A stretch of 64,000 bases of DNA from Pseudoalteromonas flavipulchra NCIMB 2033 = ATCC BAA-314 (GTDB lineage Bacteria; Pseudomonadota; Gammaproteobacteria; Enterobacterales; Alteromonadaceae): NCBI GenBank assembly GCA_000814665.1, contig JWIH01000025.1, positions 310,001 to 374,000 of the forward strand, in the 5' to 3' direction. Below are positions 8,424-17,035 of the stretch, in pieces; the first letter of the stretch is position 1, and each line of letters opens with the position of its first letter. The position numbers and the translations under genes are program-made. Under the pieces are notes generated by a model, which was not told the DNA's origin, searched no databases, and saw nothing but the letters and a program-made list of their open reading frames with translations.

Positions 8424-9776
8424 ATGTTTGAATTTTTCTGGCACTTAGGCTCATTTATTCTTGCTTTAGGGATTTTAGTTACCGTTCATGAATATGGCCA
8501 TTTTTGGGTTGCCAGAAAAGCCGGCGTTAAGGTCTTACGTTTTTCTATTGGTTTTGGTAAGCCTTTAGTCAAATGGTATGACAAACATCAAACCGAATAC
8601 GTTATCGCCGCAATTCCACTTGGCGGCTATGTCAAAATGCTCGATGAACGCGTTGATGATGTGCCAGAGCAGGAGCGCCACCTTGCCTTCAATAATAAGC
8701 CAGTACTTTCTCGTATCGCTGTGGTAGCTGCAGGCCCCATGGCAAACTTTTTGTTTGCCATTGTCGCGTTAGCGGCAATGTATATGGTAGGGGTTCAATC
8801 CGTAAAACCCGTCGTTGGTGGTGTGACACCAACCAGTATCGCGGCGGATGCTGGATTTCAATCAGGTGACCACATCATTGCACTGAATGATGAGTTAGTA
8901 CACTCATGGCAAGACGTCACGTTTGAATTGATGGTGCATTTAGGTGAACCATCTCTGGTTGCCAAAGTACAAGATGAAAAAGGTAGTTTGGCTATTCGCA
9001 CGCTACGTTTGAGCGATTGGAAACTGGAAAAGCAAGATGAAGCGCCACTGACCTCAGTCGGCATTACGCCTTATAGGCCACCGCTGACGCTGCAGCTCGG
9101 TTATATCGAAGAAGGTGCAGCTGCCGACAAAGGTGGCTTACAAGTAGATGACACGCTGGTTGCGATAAATGGTGACAAATTGGCATCGTGGCAACAGCTG
9201 GTGAGCCGAGTTCAAAAATCTGCAAATCAAGCCATAAGCATTGATATTCTGCGCGATGGTCAGCCACAAACCCTAACGATAACACCTCAGGCAAAAACTT
9301 CACCAGAAGGTGTCGTACAAGGCTATTTGGGCGTTGTGCCTGTGATGGAAAAATGGCCAAATGGTTATATTGAAACTAGACAATACGGCATCCTAGATAG
9401 TATGGTGCTTGGCATTCGTAAAACTTACGACTTGATTGCCTTAAGTTTCGACATGATCGGCAACTTAATCACGGGCCAAGTCTCGGTAAAAAACTTAAGC
9501 GGGCCTGTGGGGATCGCGGTTAGTGCCGGAAATAGTGTTAGTTACGGGTTAGTTGCATTTTTAGGCTTCTTAGCGCTTATCAGCGTGAATTTAGGAGTTT
9601 TTAACTTATTACCGCTCCCTGTCTTAGATGGTGGGCATTTAATGTATTACTTAATTGAACTAATTCGCAGAAAACCAGTCTCTGAAAAGACACAAGAGTT
9701 TGGGTTTAAGATTGGAGCGGCGCTTCTTCTTGCCTTAACGTTTTTTGCACTATTTAATGATGTTTCTCGGCTTTAA
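8424..9776 (+). CDS. rseP: RIP metalloprotease RseP (site-2 protease)
   Basis: Inner-membrane zinc protease that cuts the anti-sigma factor RseA to release sigma-E, and also clears signal peptides. The active site HEYGH lies in the first membrane segment (His22, Glu23, His26). The third metal ligand is in the C-terminal LLPLPVLDGGH motif. Two PDZ domains occupy the periplasmic middle (about residues 115-300). The 450 residues match E. coli. It starts 2 bases after dxr and sits before bamA, as in relatives. Confidence 0.98.
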   Translation: MFEFFWHLGSFILALGILVTVHEYGHFWVARKAGVKVLRFSIGFGKPLVKWYDKHQTEYVIAAIPLGGYVKMLDERVDDVPEQERHLAFNNKPVLSRIAVVAAGPMANFLFAIVALAAMYMVGVQSVKPVVGGVTPTSIAADAGFQSGDHIIALNDELVHSWQDVTFELMVHLGEPSLVAKVQDEKGSLAIRTLRLSDWKLEKQDEAPLTSVGITPYRPPLTLQLGYIEEGAAADKGGLQVDDTLVAINGDKLASWQQLVSRVQKSANQAISIDILRDGQPQTLTITPQAKTSPEGVVQGYLGVVPVMEKWPNGYIETRQYGILDSMVLGIRKTYDLIALSFDMIGNLITGQVSVKNLSGPVGIAVSAGNSVSYGLVAFLGFLALISVNLGVFNLLPLPVLDGGHLMYYLIELIRRKPVSEKTQEFGFKIGAALLLALTFFALFNDVSRL

Positions 9777-9942
9777 GCCGTGCGGTGCTAAAAAGCGCAC
9801 ATTATATGCAATTTAAATGTTTGCATTTTTGTTCAAGCATACAACGGATAACATAATACAAAAGCTGTAACGTTTGAATGTTGTGATGTAATGGGCCTTA
9901 GCGTATCGCGCCAAAATTGTTGTAAAGGATAAAGATAATAAA

Positions 9943-12414
9943 ATGCCTATAAAAAAACACATTGCAGTAACCAGTTTACTGGGCGCTAGTTTTGCTGCCT
10001 TAGGGCAAAACTCCTTTATCGTAGAAGATTTAAAAGTAGAAGGGCTGCAGCGCGTTGCACTAGGTGCTGCATTGACACATATTCCGATCAACGTTGGTGA
10101 CAATGTCGATCAGTTTACTATTTCACGCACAATCAAGGCGCTGTATAAGTCTGGCCACTTTGACAACATTGCGGTATTCCGTGATGGTAATCAGATTATT
10201 TTTAAGGTTAAAGAACGTCCAACTATCAGCTCAATCGAATTCGATGGTAACAAAGACATCAAAGACGAGCAGCTAAACGAGAGTTTAGAACAGCAAAATA
10301 TTCGCCAAGGTGAGCCGTTAGACAGAACGGTACTTGATAGTATCGAAAAAGGCTTAACGGAATTCTTCCACAGTATTGGTAAATACAACGCTAAGGTTGA
10401 AGTCAGCATTGTTGAATTGCCACGTAACCGTGTGAAGCTGATGCTGAAGTTTGAAGAGGGTGATGCTGCTTCTGTACGTCAAATTAACCTCGTTGGTAAT
10501 GAGCTGTTCTCGGACGAAGAACTTCTTAACCTAATTGAATCTCAGCAGGACTTACCTTGGTGGCGCTTCCTCTCTAATGACCGTTATCAAAAACAAACCA
10601 TTGAAGGCGATTTAGAAAAGATCCGCAGTTTTTACCTAGACCGTGGTTATTTGCGTTTTAACATCGATTCAACGCAGGTTTCAGTAAGCCCAGAACGTGA
10701 ATCAGTTTATGTTACGGCAAACATCACCGAAGGTGAAAAATATACCGTTAAAGGGTTTGATTTCATTGGTGACTTATTAGGTCGTGAAGACTTAATTAAA
10801 GGCATAGTGCCACTTCGTGCTGGTGAGCTTTACAACGGCTCAGTTGTGACGGCAACGGAAGACTTCATTAAGAGTTATTTGGCGCGTTTTGGATATGCCA
10901 ATGCTGAAGTACGAACCGTTCCAGAAATCGATGATGAAAACAAAGAAGTACAATTAACACTATCTGTTGATCCTGGAAAGCGCGTATATGTACGTCGCAT
11001 CGTGGTGAACGGTAACCAAAATACAGCAGACGAGGTGTTACGTCGTGAAATGACGCAGCTTGAAGGTGCGTGGTTGTCTAACCAAAACCTAGAGCGTTCA
11101 AAGCTTCAAATTCAACGTTTGCCATATATGGAATCGGTAGAGTTTGAAGTCAAGCCAATTCCTGGTGTTGAAGATCAGGTTGATGTTGACTTTAAAGTAA
11201 AAGAACAGCCAGCAGGTAGTTTCCAAGCGGGTGTTGCTTATGGTTCTTATGCGGGCCTTCAGTTTAACATTGGTGTCAGTGAGTCAAACTTCCTAGGATC
11301 TGGTAACCAAGTTGCTTTCAATATCAACACTTCGCGTGGTTCAGAACGTTATAGTGTGTCCTACACTGACCCTTACTTCACGCCTGACGGTGTGTCGCAA
11401 GGCAGCAGTATCTTCTACAGTAAGTTCGATGCGAGTGAGTTTGGTATCGTAGATTATAAATCGACCAGCTATGGTCTCGGTACTAACTTTGGTTTCCCAA
11501 TTAATGCGATTAACCGTGTTAACTTTGGTATTCGTTGGATTGAAGAAAGCCTTTCGCAAATTTCGGACTTTGAGCAAACACGAGTACTTCGTGAGAGCTT
11601 CTTAAACGAAAGCGATCCAAATGCCGATTATGACTTTACTAAATATGAGTTAAGTGCAGGTTGGTCACGTGTAACGGTTAACCGTGGTATGTTCCCAACT
11701 GCAGGTTCTCGTCAAAGCTTGAACTTAAGTATTACTACACCAAACTCAGATCTTAATTTCTTCAAGATCAATTACGATTCACGTTTTTACTGGCCAATCA
11801 GTAATGACCATCGTTGGGTATTCTCAGCGAGAGCGGGTTTAGGCTATGGTAATGGTTATGGTGAGACCAATGGCTTTGAGCAAGTGTTGCCATTCCAAGA
11901 GTTCTTCCGTATTTCAGAGCAAGAACTACGTGGTTTTGACCGAAACACGATTCTACCTCGAGCGGTACAGCGTGCGCCTAAGTGTATTCCGGGCACACCT
12001 AAACCAGATGGTACATCAGGTAGCTGTATTGGCGGCGATCAGCAATTTGATACGCTAAATCTAGGTGGTCGTATCGGTGGTAACGCAAAAGCACTAGCAG
12101 GTCTTGAGCTTATCGTACCAACGCCATTCCTAGACGAAGAAAACACGAGTTCAGTAAGAACGAGCTTCTTCGTCGATGCGGCAAACGTTTGGGATACTGA
12201 GTTTGATGTAGACCGTTATAACAACTTGCCAGAAGATCAATACAATCTACTTTCTGATTTCTCTGATCCATCAAGGTTCAGAGTATCAACGGGTTTATCG
12301 ATTCAGTGGATCTCGCCTATGGGACCTATGCTGATCAGTTTCGCTTACCCACTCAAAAAAGAAGAAGAAGACGATACGAAGACGATCAGCTTCAATATCA
12401 GTAATACATTCTAA
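9943..12414 (+). CDS. bamA: Outer membrane protein assembly factor BamA
   Basis: Central subunit of the BAM complex, which inserts beta-barrel proteins into the outer membrane. It has 823 residues: a signal peptide (about 1-21), five POTRA domains (to about residue 420; the first opens with VEDLKVEGLQRVALGAAL) and a C-terminal 16-strand barrel ending in phenylalanine (ISFNISNTF), the normal outer-membrane signature. The 166-base gap after rseP has room for a separate promoter, but I could not identify a sigma-E consensus there. Confidence 0.98.
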   Translation: MPIKKHIAVTSLLGASFAALGQNSFIVEDLKVEGLQRVALGAALTHIPINVGDNVDQFTISRTIKALYKSGHFDNIAVFRDGNQIIFKVKERPTISSIEFDGNKDIKDEQLNESLEQQNIRQGEPLDRTVLDSIEKGLTEFFHSIGKYNAKVEVSIVELPRNRVKLMLKFEEGDAASVRQINLVGNELFSDEELLNLIESQQDLPWWRFLSNDRYQKQTIEGDLEKIRSFYLDRGYLRFNIDSTQVSVSPERESVYVTANITEGEKYTVKGFDFIGDLLGREDLIKGIVPLRAGELYNGSVVTATEDFIKSYLARFGYANAEVRTVPEIDDENKEVQLTLSVDPGKRVYVRRIVVNGNQNTADEVLRREMTQLEGAWLSNQNLERSKLQIQRLPYMESVEFEVKPIPGVEDQVDVDFKVKEQPAGSFQAGVAYGSYAGLQFNIGVSESNFLGSGNQVAFNINTSRGSERYSVSYTDPYFTPDGVSQGSSIFYSKFDASEFGIVDYKSTSYGLGTNFGFPINAINRVNFGIRWIEESLSQISDFEQTRVLRESFLNESDPNADYDFTKYELSAGWSRVTVNRGMFPTAGSRQSLNLSITTPNSDLNFFKINYDSRFYWPISNDHRWVFSARAGLGYGNGYGETNGFEQVLPFQEFFRISEQELRGFDRNTILPRAVQRAPKCIPGTPKPDGTSGSCIGGDQQFDTLNLGGRIGGNAKALAGLELIVPTPFLDEENTSSVRTSFFVDAANVWDTEFDVDRYNNLPEDQYNLLSDFSDPSRFRVSTGLSIQWISPMGPMLISFAYPLKKEEEDDTKTISFNISNTF

Positions 12415-12425
12415 GGAGTTTTATT

Positions 12426-12944
12426 GTGAAAAAATTTATTAAATCATCAACACTAGCCATGACTGCAGCACTAATGATGGGTGCTTCAGGTAGCGCATTT
12501 GCACACAAAGTAGGCATCGTAGACATGCAGGAAGTGTATAAGCAAATTCCACAAATGGCGAAAATTGAACAGACACTACAAGCTGAGTTCGCTGAGCGTC
12601 GTCAAGAACTTGAAAAAATTCAAGGTGACATTCGTTTCGAAGCTGAAAAATTTAAGCGTGAAGCAACGACAATGAGTGAAGAGCAAAAAGAAGCGCTTCG
12701 TGAAAAGATCCAAGGCATGCAAAAGACACTTGCTGAAAAAGGTCGTCCACTAGAGCAAGAAATTAAAGTTCGTCAAAACCAAGAGCTTGCTAAAGTACAA
12801 AAACTAATCGTAGATGCGATTGAGTCTGTTGCTAAAAAAGGTAAGTTTGACGAAGTTAAAGTAAAAGATACGACAATTTACTTCAATCCTGATAAAGTAG
12901 CCGACCTTTCTGAAGAAGTGGTAAAAGCGGTTAGCAATAAGTAA
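12426..12944 (+). CDS. skp: Periplasmic chaperone Skp (OmpH)
   Basis: Holds unfolded outer-membrane proteins in the periplasm on their way to BAM. The 172 residues comprise a signal peptide ending GSAFA, a small trimerisation core beginning HKVGIVDMQEVY, and long charged helices (about residues 50-130) forming the arms. It starts at GTG (12426) just after AAGGAG. It overlaps lpxD by one base. Confidence 0.95.
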   Translation: MKKFIKSSTLAMTAALMMGASGSAFAHKVGIVDMQEVYKQIPQMAKIEQTLQAEFAERRQELEKIQGDIRFEAEKFKREATTMSEEQKEALREKIQGMQKTLAEKGRPLEQEIKVRQNQELAKVQKLIVDAIESVAKKGKFDEVKVKDTTIYFNPDKVADLSEEVVKAVSNK

Positions 12945-13987
12945 TGACAAAACTTCACACCTTATCTCAACTTGCTGAGTATCTAGGTGCTCAGCTGCAA
13001 GGTGATGGCGATAAATCAATTCGAAATATCGCCACTCTCGCACAGGCAAAAGACGACCAAATCGCGTTTTTAGCCAACAGCAAATACCGTGGTCAGCTTG
13101 AAAGCACGACTGCGGGGGCCGTGATCTTGAGTGAAAAAGACGCGGATTATTTTGCGGGTAATAAACTCATTATCGCAGATCCTTATGTAGCCTATGCAAA
13201 ACTTGCACAGAAGCTAGACTCAACACCTAGCGCAGCATCAGGAGTTCATCGTACAGCAGTTATCTCTGATACAGCAACACTTGGTGCAAACGTCAGTGTG
13301 GGTGCGAATGCTGTAATTGAAGATGGCGCTGTGATTGGTGATGATGTTGAGATAGGGCCAGGCTGTTTCATTGGAAAACATGCCAAAATAGGCGCAAAGA
13401 CTAAACTCTGGGCAAACGTAACCGTCTATCATGAAGTACAGATAGGCGAACAATGTCTATTCCAGTCAGGTGCCGTAATAGGAAGTGATGGTTTTGGCTA
13501 CGCCAACGAGAAAGGCGAGTGGGTTAAAATCCCTCAAGTTGGCACCGTAATTATTGGCGACCGTGTCGAAGTTGGCGCGAGTACTTCTATTGATAGAGGT
13601 GCGCTAGAAGACACCATTATTCATAGCAACGTCATTTTAGATAACCAGATCCAAATTGCCCATAACGTCGAAGTTGGTTACGGTACAGCTATCGCAGGCT
13701 GCACGGTACTGGCGGGCAGTGTTAAAATCGGCAAGTACTGCCAAATTGGTGGCATGACAGCAATCAATGGTCACAACGAAATTTGTGATGGGGTTGTCAT
13801 TACTGGTATGAGCATGGTTACTAAAGGAATTACTGAGCCAGGGATCTATTCTTCTGGTTTACCTCACCAAACGAATAAAGAGTGGCGTAAGTCTATTGCA
13901 CACTTACGCAATTTATCTGACTTTAAGTCGCGCCTGAAGGCACTTGAGCTGCTGACAGCACAGCTTAAAGATACTGATGTAGAATAA
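12944..13987 (+). CDS. lpxD: UDP-3-O-(3-hydroxyacyl)glucosamine N-acyltransferase
   Basis: Third step of lipid A synthesis: N-acylation of UDP-3-O-acyl-glucosamine from acyl-ACP. The 347 residues have an N-terminal uridine-binding domain and a left-handed beta-helix of hexapeptide repeats (about residues 100-300). The conserved NVILDNQIQIAHNVEVGYGTAIAG segment, split across the middle of the helix, supports the assignment. The start codon overlaps the skp stop (TAATG). Confidence 0.97.
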   Translation: MTKLHTLSQLAEYLGAQLQGDGDKSIRNIATLAQAKDDQIAFLANSKYRGQLESTTAGAVILSEKDADYFAGNKLIIADPYVAYAKLAQKLDSTPSAASGVHRTAVISDTATLGANVSVGANAVIEDGAVIGDDVEIGPGCFIGKHAKIGAKTKLWANVTVYHEVQIGEQCLFQSGAVIGSDGFGYANEKGEWVKIPQVGTVIIGDRVEVGASTSIDRGALEDTIIHSNVILDNQIQIAHNVEVGYGTAIAGCTVLAGSVKIGKYCQIGGMTAINGHNEICDGVVITGMSMVTKGITEPGIYSSGLPHQTNKEWRKSIAHLRNLSDFKSRLKALELLTAQLKDTDVE

Positions 13988-13997
13988 GGAAGCTATT

Positions 13998-14450
13998 TTG
14001 GCTAACGAATTAAACAGCTTTGATATCCAAGAGATTTTAAAACTTCTTCCGCACCGCTACCCAATGTTGCTTGTTGACAAAGTGGTAGATTTTAAGCCTG
14101 GTGAATATCTTCACGCGATTAAAAACGTGACGATTAATGAGCCTATTTTCACAGGTCACTTTCCAGAGCAACCTATTTTCCCAGGTGTGTTGATCTTAGA
14201 AGCGATGGCTCAGGCAACCGGTTTACTTGGTTTTAAAACGGTCGAGAATCGCAGCGAGAATGAACTATACTTATTTGCGGCGATTGATAATGCACGTTTC
14301 AAACAACCTGTTTTACCGGGTGACACGATGCATTTGCACGTTAAGTTCGAAAAAGAACGCCGTAACATCTGGAAATTCAGTGCTGAAGCTAAAGTAGAAG
14401 GCAAAACTGTGTGTTCAGCTGAAATTATGTGTGCTAGAAGAGAGTTTTAA
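13998..14450 (+). CDS. fabZ: 3-hydroxyacyl-[ACP] dehydratase FabZ
   Basis: Hot-dog-fold dehydratase of fatty acid elongation; it competes with LpxA for hydroxyacyl-ACP. The 150 residues include catalytic His54 and Glu68 in the motif TGHFPEQPIFPGVLILEAM. The start is TTG (13998), with AAGGA upstream (MANELNSFDIQEI). The stop overlaps the lpxA start by one base. Confidence 0.98.
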   Translation: MANELNSFDIQEILKLLPHRYPMLLVDKVVDFKPGEYLHAIKNVTINEPIFTGHFPEQPIFPGVLILEAMAQATGLLGFKTVENRSENELYLFAAIDNARFKQPVLPGDTMHLHVKFEKERRNIWKFSAEAKVEGKTVCSAEIMCARREF

Positions 14451-15223
14451 TGGCTATTCATCCTACCGCAATTATCGAATCAGGCGCGCGTCTAGGCGAG
14501 AATGTTTCTGTAGGCCCTTATAGTTATATTGGCAATGACGTAATCATTGGTGATAACTGTAAGATTGAATCACATGTTGTGATCAAAGGCCCATCTGAGA
14601 TTGGTTCAGGCAATCACATTTTCCAATTCGCGTCAGTAGGGGAAGCCTGCCAAGATAAAAAGTACAAGGATGAACCAACCAAGCTAATTATTGGTGATAA
14701 CAACGTTATTCGTGAGTGTGCGACTATCCATCGTGGCACAATTCAAGACGAAGGGATCACTCGAATTGGTAGCAACAACCTATTTATGGCTTACACCCAT
14801 GTGGCACACGACGCAGTCATTGGCAGCAATGTGATTTTCGCTAACAATGCAAGTGTAGCCGGACATGTACATATTGGTGACTGGGTTATCCTTGCGGGTA
14901 ATTCAGGTGTACATCAATTTTGTAAAGTGGGTTCACATGCCTTTATTGGTATGTACTCTGGTGTGAACCAAGACGTGCCGCCTTTCGTTACAACGACCGG
15001 CACGCCAGCGAGACCCGTTGCAATTAATACTGAAGGTTTAAAGCGTCGCGGCTTTGAGTCTGATGAAATCATGGCAACAAGACGCGCATACAAAACGTTG
15101 TTCCGTAAGGGGCTGCGTTTAGAAGATGCGTTAGAGGCGCTAAAAGAAGACGCTTCTGAGTTCGCAGCAGTTCAGCAAATGATTGATTTTATTGCGACTT
15201 CTAATCGTGGTTTGATCCGCTAA
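14450..15223 (+). CDS. lpxA: UDP-N-acetylglucosamine acyltransferase
   Basis: First step of lipid A synthesis: transfers a 3-hydroxyacyl chain from ACP to UDP-GlcNAc. The 257 residues fold as a hexapeptide-repeat beta-helix plus a helical C-terminus. THVAHD at 116-121 carries the catalytic histidine (His120). HQFCKVGSHAFIGMYSGVN is also diagnostic. A terminator follows, so lpxB has some independence. Confidence 0.98.
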   Translation: MAIHPTAIIESGARLGENVSVGPYSYIGNDVIIGDNCKIESHVVIKGPSEIGSGNHIFQFASVGEACQDKKYKDEPTKLIIGDNNVIRECATIHRGTIQDEGITRIGSNNLFMAYTHVAHDAVIGSNVIFANNASVAGHVHIGDWVILAGNSGVHQFCKVGSHAFIGMYSGVNQDVPPFVTTTGTPARPVAINTEGLKRRGFESDEIMATRRAYKTLFRKGLRLEDALEALKEDASEFAAVQQMIDFIATSNRGLIR

Positions 15224-15250
15224 ACTTGAACCGCAATACAGGTTATACTT

Positions 15251-15279
15251 ACGCCATACATTTTGTATGGCGTTTTTTT
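15251..15279 (+). terminator. Rho-independent terminator between lpxA and lpxB
   Basis: A perfect 10-bp stem (15251-15260 with 15264-15273) with a short loop is followed by seven T. Confidence 0.85.
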
Positions 15280-15295
15280 ATACTGAAAAATAACA

Positions 15296-16450
15296 ATGGC
15301 TAACGAAAAAAATATCACCATTGGCGTGGTCGCAGGAGAGTTATCGGGCGATATACTCGGTGCTGGCCTCATAAACGCGCTAAAACTTCATTACCCCAAT
15401 GCCAATTTTGTCGGGATCGGTGGTCCTAAAATGCAACAAGCGGGTTGTAAAAGCCTGTTTGATATGGATGAACTGGCTGTTATGGGACTAGTCGAAGTGC
15501 TTGGTCGCTTACCTCGCTTGCTAAAAATTAAAAAGCAGTTGGTGAACTACTTTATTGATAATCCACCTGATGTATTCATCGGTATTGATGCGCCGGATTT
15601 TAATTTGCGTGTTGAAAAACCGTTGAAAGCGGCAGGAATTAAAACCATTCAGTATGTAAGCCCGAGTGTGTGGGCGTGGCGTCAAAAGCGCATCCATAAG
15701 ATTGCTGAAGCGACTAACCTAGTGCTGTCTTTGCTGCCGTTCGAAAAAGCCTTTTATGATAAACATGAAGTGCCTTGTACATTTGTGGGTCATACGCTGG
15801 CGGATGAAATTCCACTTGAACCGGATACCGCAGGTGCGCGTGCACAGCTGAACTTAAGTCAAGATGATACGGTTTTAGCACTGCTTCCTGGTAGTCGGGG
15901 CTCTGAAGTTGGCTTATTGAGCCGCACTTACCTCGCCACCGCAAAAAAATTAGTCGATAAAATTCCTGACTTAAAAATAGTCGTGCCTTTGGTAAACGAA
16001 AAGCGCAGAGCACAGTTTTTGGAAGCCTTGAACGAAGTCGCGCCGGAATTGAACCCAATTATGCTTGACGGCCAGTCAGCACTGGCAATGCAAGCTGCGG
16101 ATAGCGTTTTACTGGCTTCGGGTACTGCCACACTTGAGGCGATGCTATATAAGAAGCCAATGGTGGTAGGGTATAAGCTAAATCCTAAGAGTTATTGGAT
16201 TTTTAATACCTTTTTTACCTTTAACATCAAATACTTTGCTTTGCCGAATTTATTGGCTGATGCACCACTTGTGCCTGAGTTTTTACAGGCAGAGTGTAAT
16301 CCTGACGCACTCGCTGATGCACTTTTCCCGATGTTAAAAGGCAATAATAGCAAGCTTGTGAGAAAGTTTTACGAGATACATGAGAACATTCGCCTAAATG
16401 CCAGCAAACAAGCGGCTCAGGCTGTAATGGAGTTAATAGATGCAAATTGA
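15296..16450 (+). CDS. lpxB: Lipid-A-disaccharide synthase
   Basis: Glycosyltransferase (family 19) that joins lipid X and UDP-2,3-diacylglucosamine into the lipid A disaccharide. The 384 residues match E. coli (382). The AGELSGDILGAGL start, QYVSPSVWAW and LLPGSRGSEV motifs are family hallmarks. It overlaps rnhB by 11 bases. Confidence 0.98.
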   Translation: MANEKNITIGVVAGELSGDILGAGLINALKLHYPNANFVGIGGPKMQQAGCKSLFDMDELAVMGLVEVLGRLPRLLKIKKQLVNYFIDNPPDVFIGIDAPDFNLRVEKPLKAAGIKTIQYVSPSVWAWRQKRIHKIAEATNLVLSLLPFEKAFYDKHEVPCTFVGHTLADEIPLEPDTAGARAQLNLSQDDTVLALLPGSRGSEVGLLSRTYLATAKKLVDKIPDLKIVVPLVNEKRRAQFLEALNEVAPELNPIMLDGQSALAMQAADSVLLASGTATLEAMLYKKPMVVGYKLNPKSYWIFNTFFTFNIKYFALPNLLADAPLVPEFLQAECNPDALADALFPMLKGNNSKLVRKFYEIHENIRLNASKQAAQAVMELIDAN

Positions 16451-17033
16451 ACGTCCTGATGTGCAGTATATTGCAGGCGTTGACGAGGTAGGGCGTGGCC
16501 CGTTGGTGGGTGACGTTGTAACCGCTGCCGTCATTTTAGACCCAACCAAACCAATAGTAGGTTTAACCGACTCAAAAAAACTGTCAGAGAAAAAGCGCAT
16601 TGCATTGGCAGAAGAGATAAAAGAAAAGGCATTATGTTACTGCATTGCGAGAGCGTCAGTTGCAGAAATTGACGATTTGAATATTCTTCACGCAACGATG
16701 TTGGCGATGACACGCGCAGTTGAAGGATTGGAAATTCAACCTGATCATGTATTTGTTGATGGAAATCGTTTACCTAAGCTGAGTGTTGCGGCAACCGCAG
16801 TTGTAAAAGGGGATAGCCTAGTTGCCGAGATAAGTGCGGCATCCATATTGGCGAAAGTCACCCGAGACAATGAGATGTTAGCACTCGATGCGGAATATCC
16901 TGAGTTTGGTTTTGCAGGCCACAAAGGTTATCCAACCAAAGCCCACTTTGCCGCGCTCGAAGCACATGGGGTTACTCCGCATCACCGTACAAGCTTTAAG
17001 CCTGTGCAACGAATTTTGGCCGAGAAGGAGTAA
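16440..17033 (+). CDS. rnhB: Ribonuclease HII
   Basis: Removes ribonucleotides from DNA and RNA primers from hybrids. The 197 residues match the family. Catalytic acids are visible in AGVDEVGRGPLVGDV (Asp15, Glu16), in VFVDGNRLP and in the region before AKVTRDN. It lies between lpxB and dnaE, the conserved order, and ends 2 bases before dnaE. Confidence 0.97.
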   Translation: MQIERPDVQYIAGVDEVGRGPLVGDVVTAAVILDPTKPIVGLTDSKKLSEKKRIALAEEIKEKALCYCIARASVAEIDDLNILHATMLAMTRAVEGLEIQPDHVFVDGNRLPKLSVAATAVVKGDSLVAEISAASILAKVTRDNEMLALDAEYPEFGFAGHKGYPTKAHFAALEAHGVTPHHRTSFKPVQRILAEKE

Positions 17034-17035
17034 GC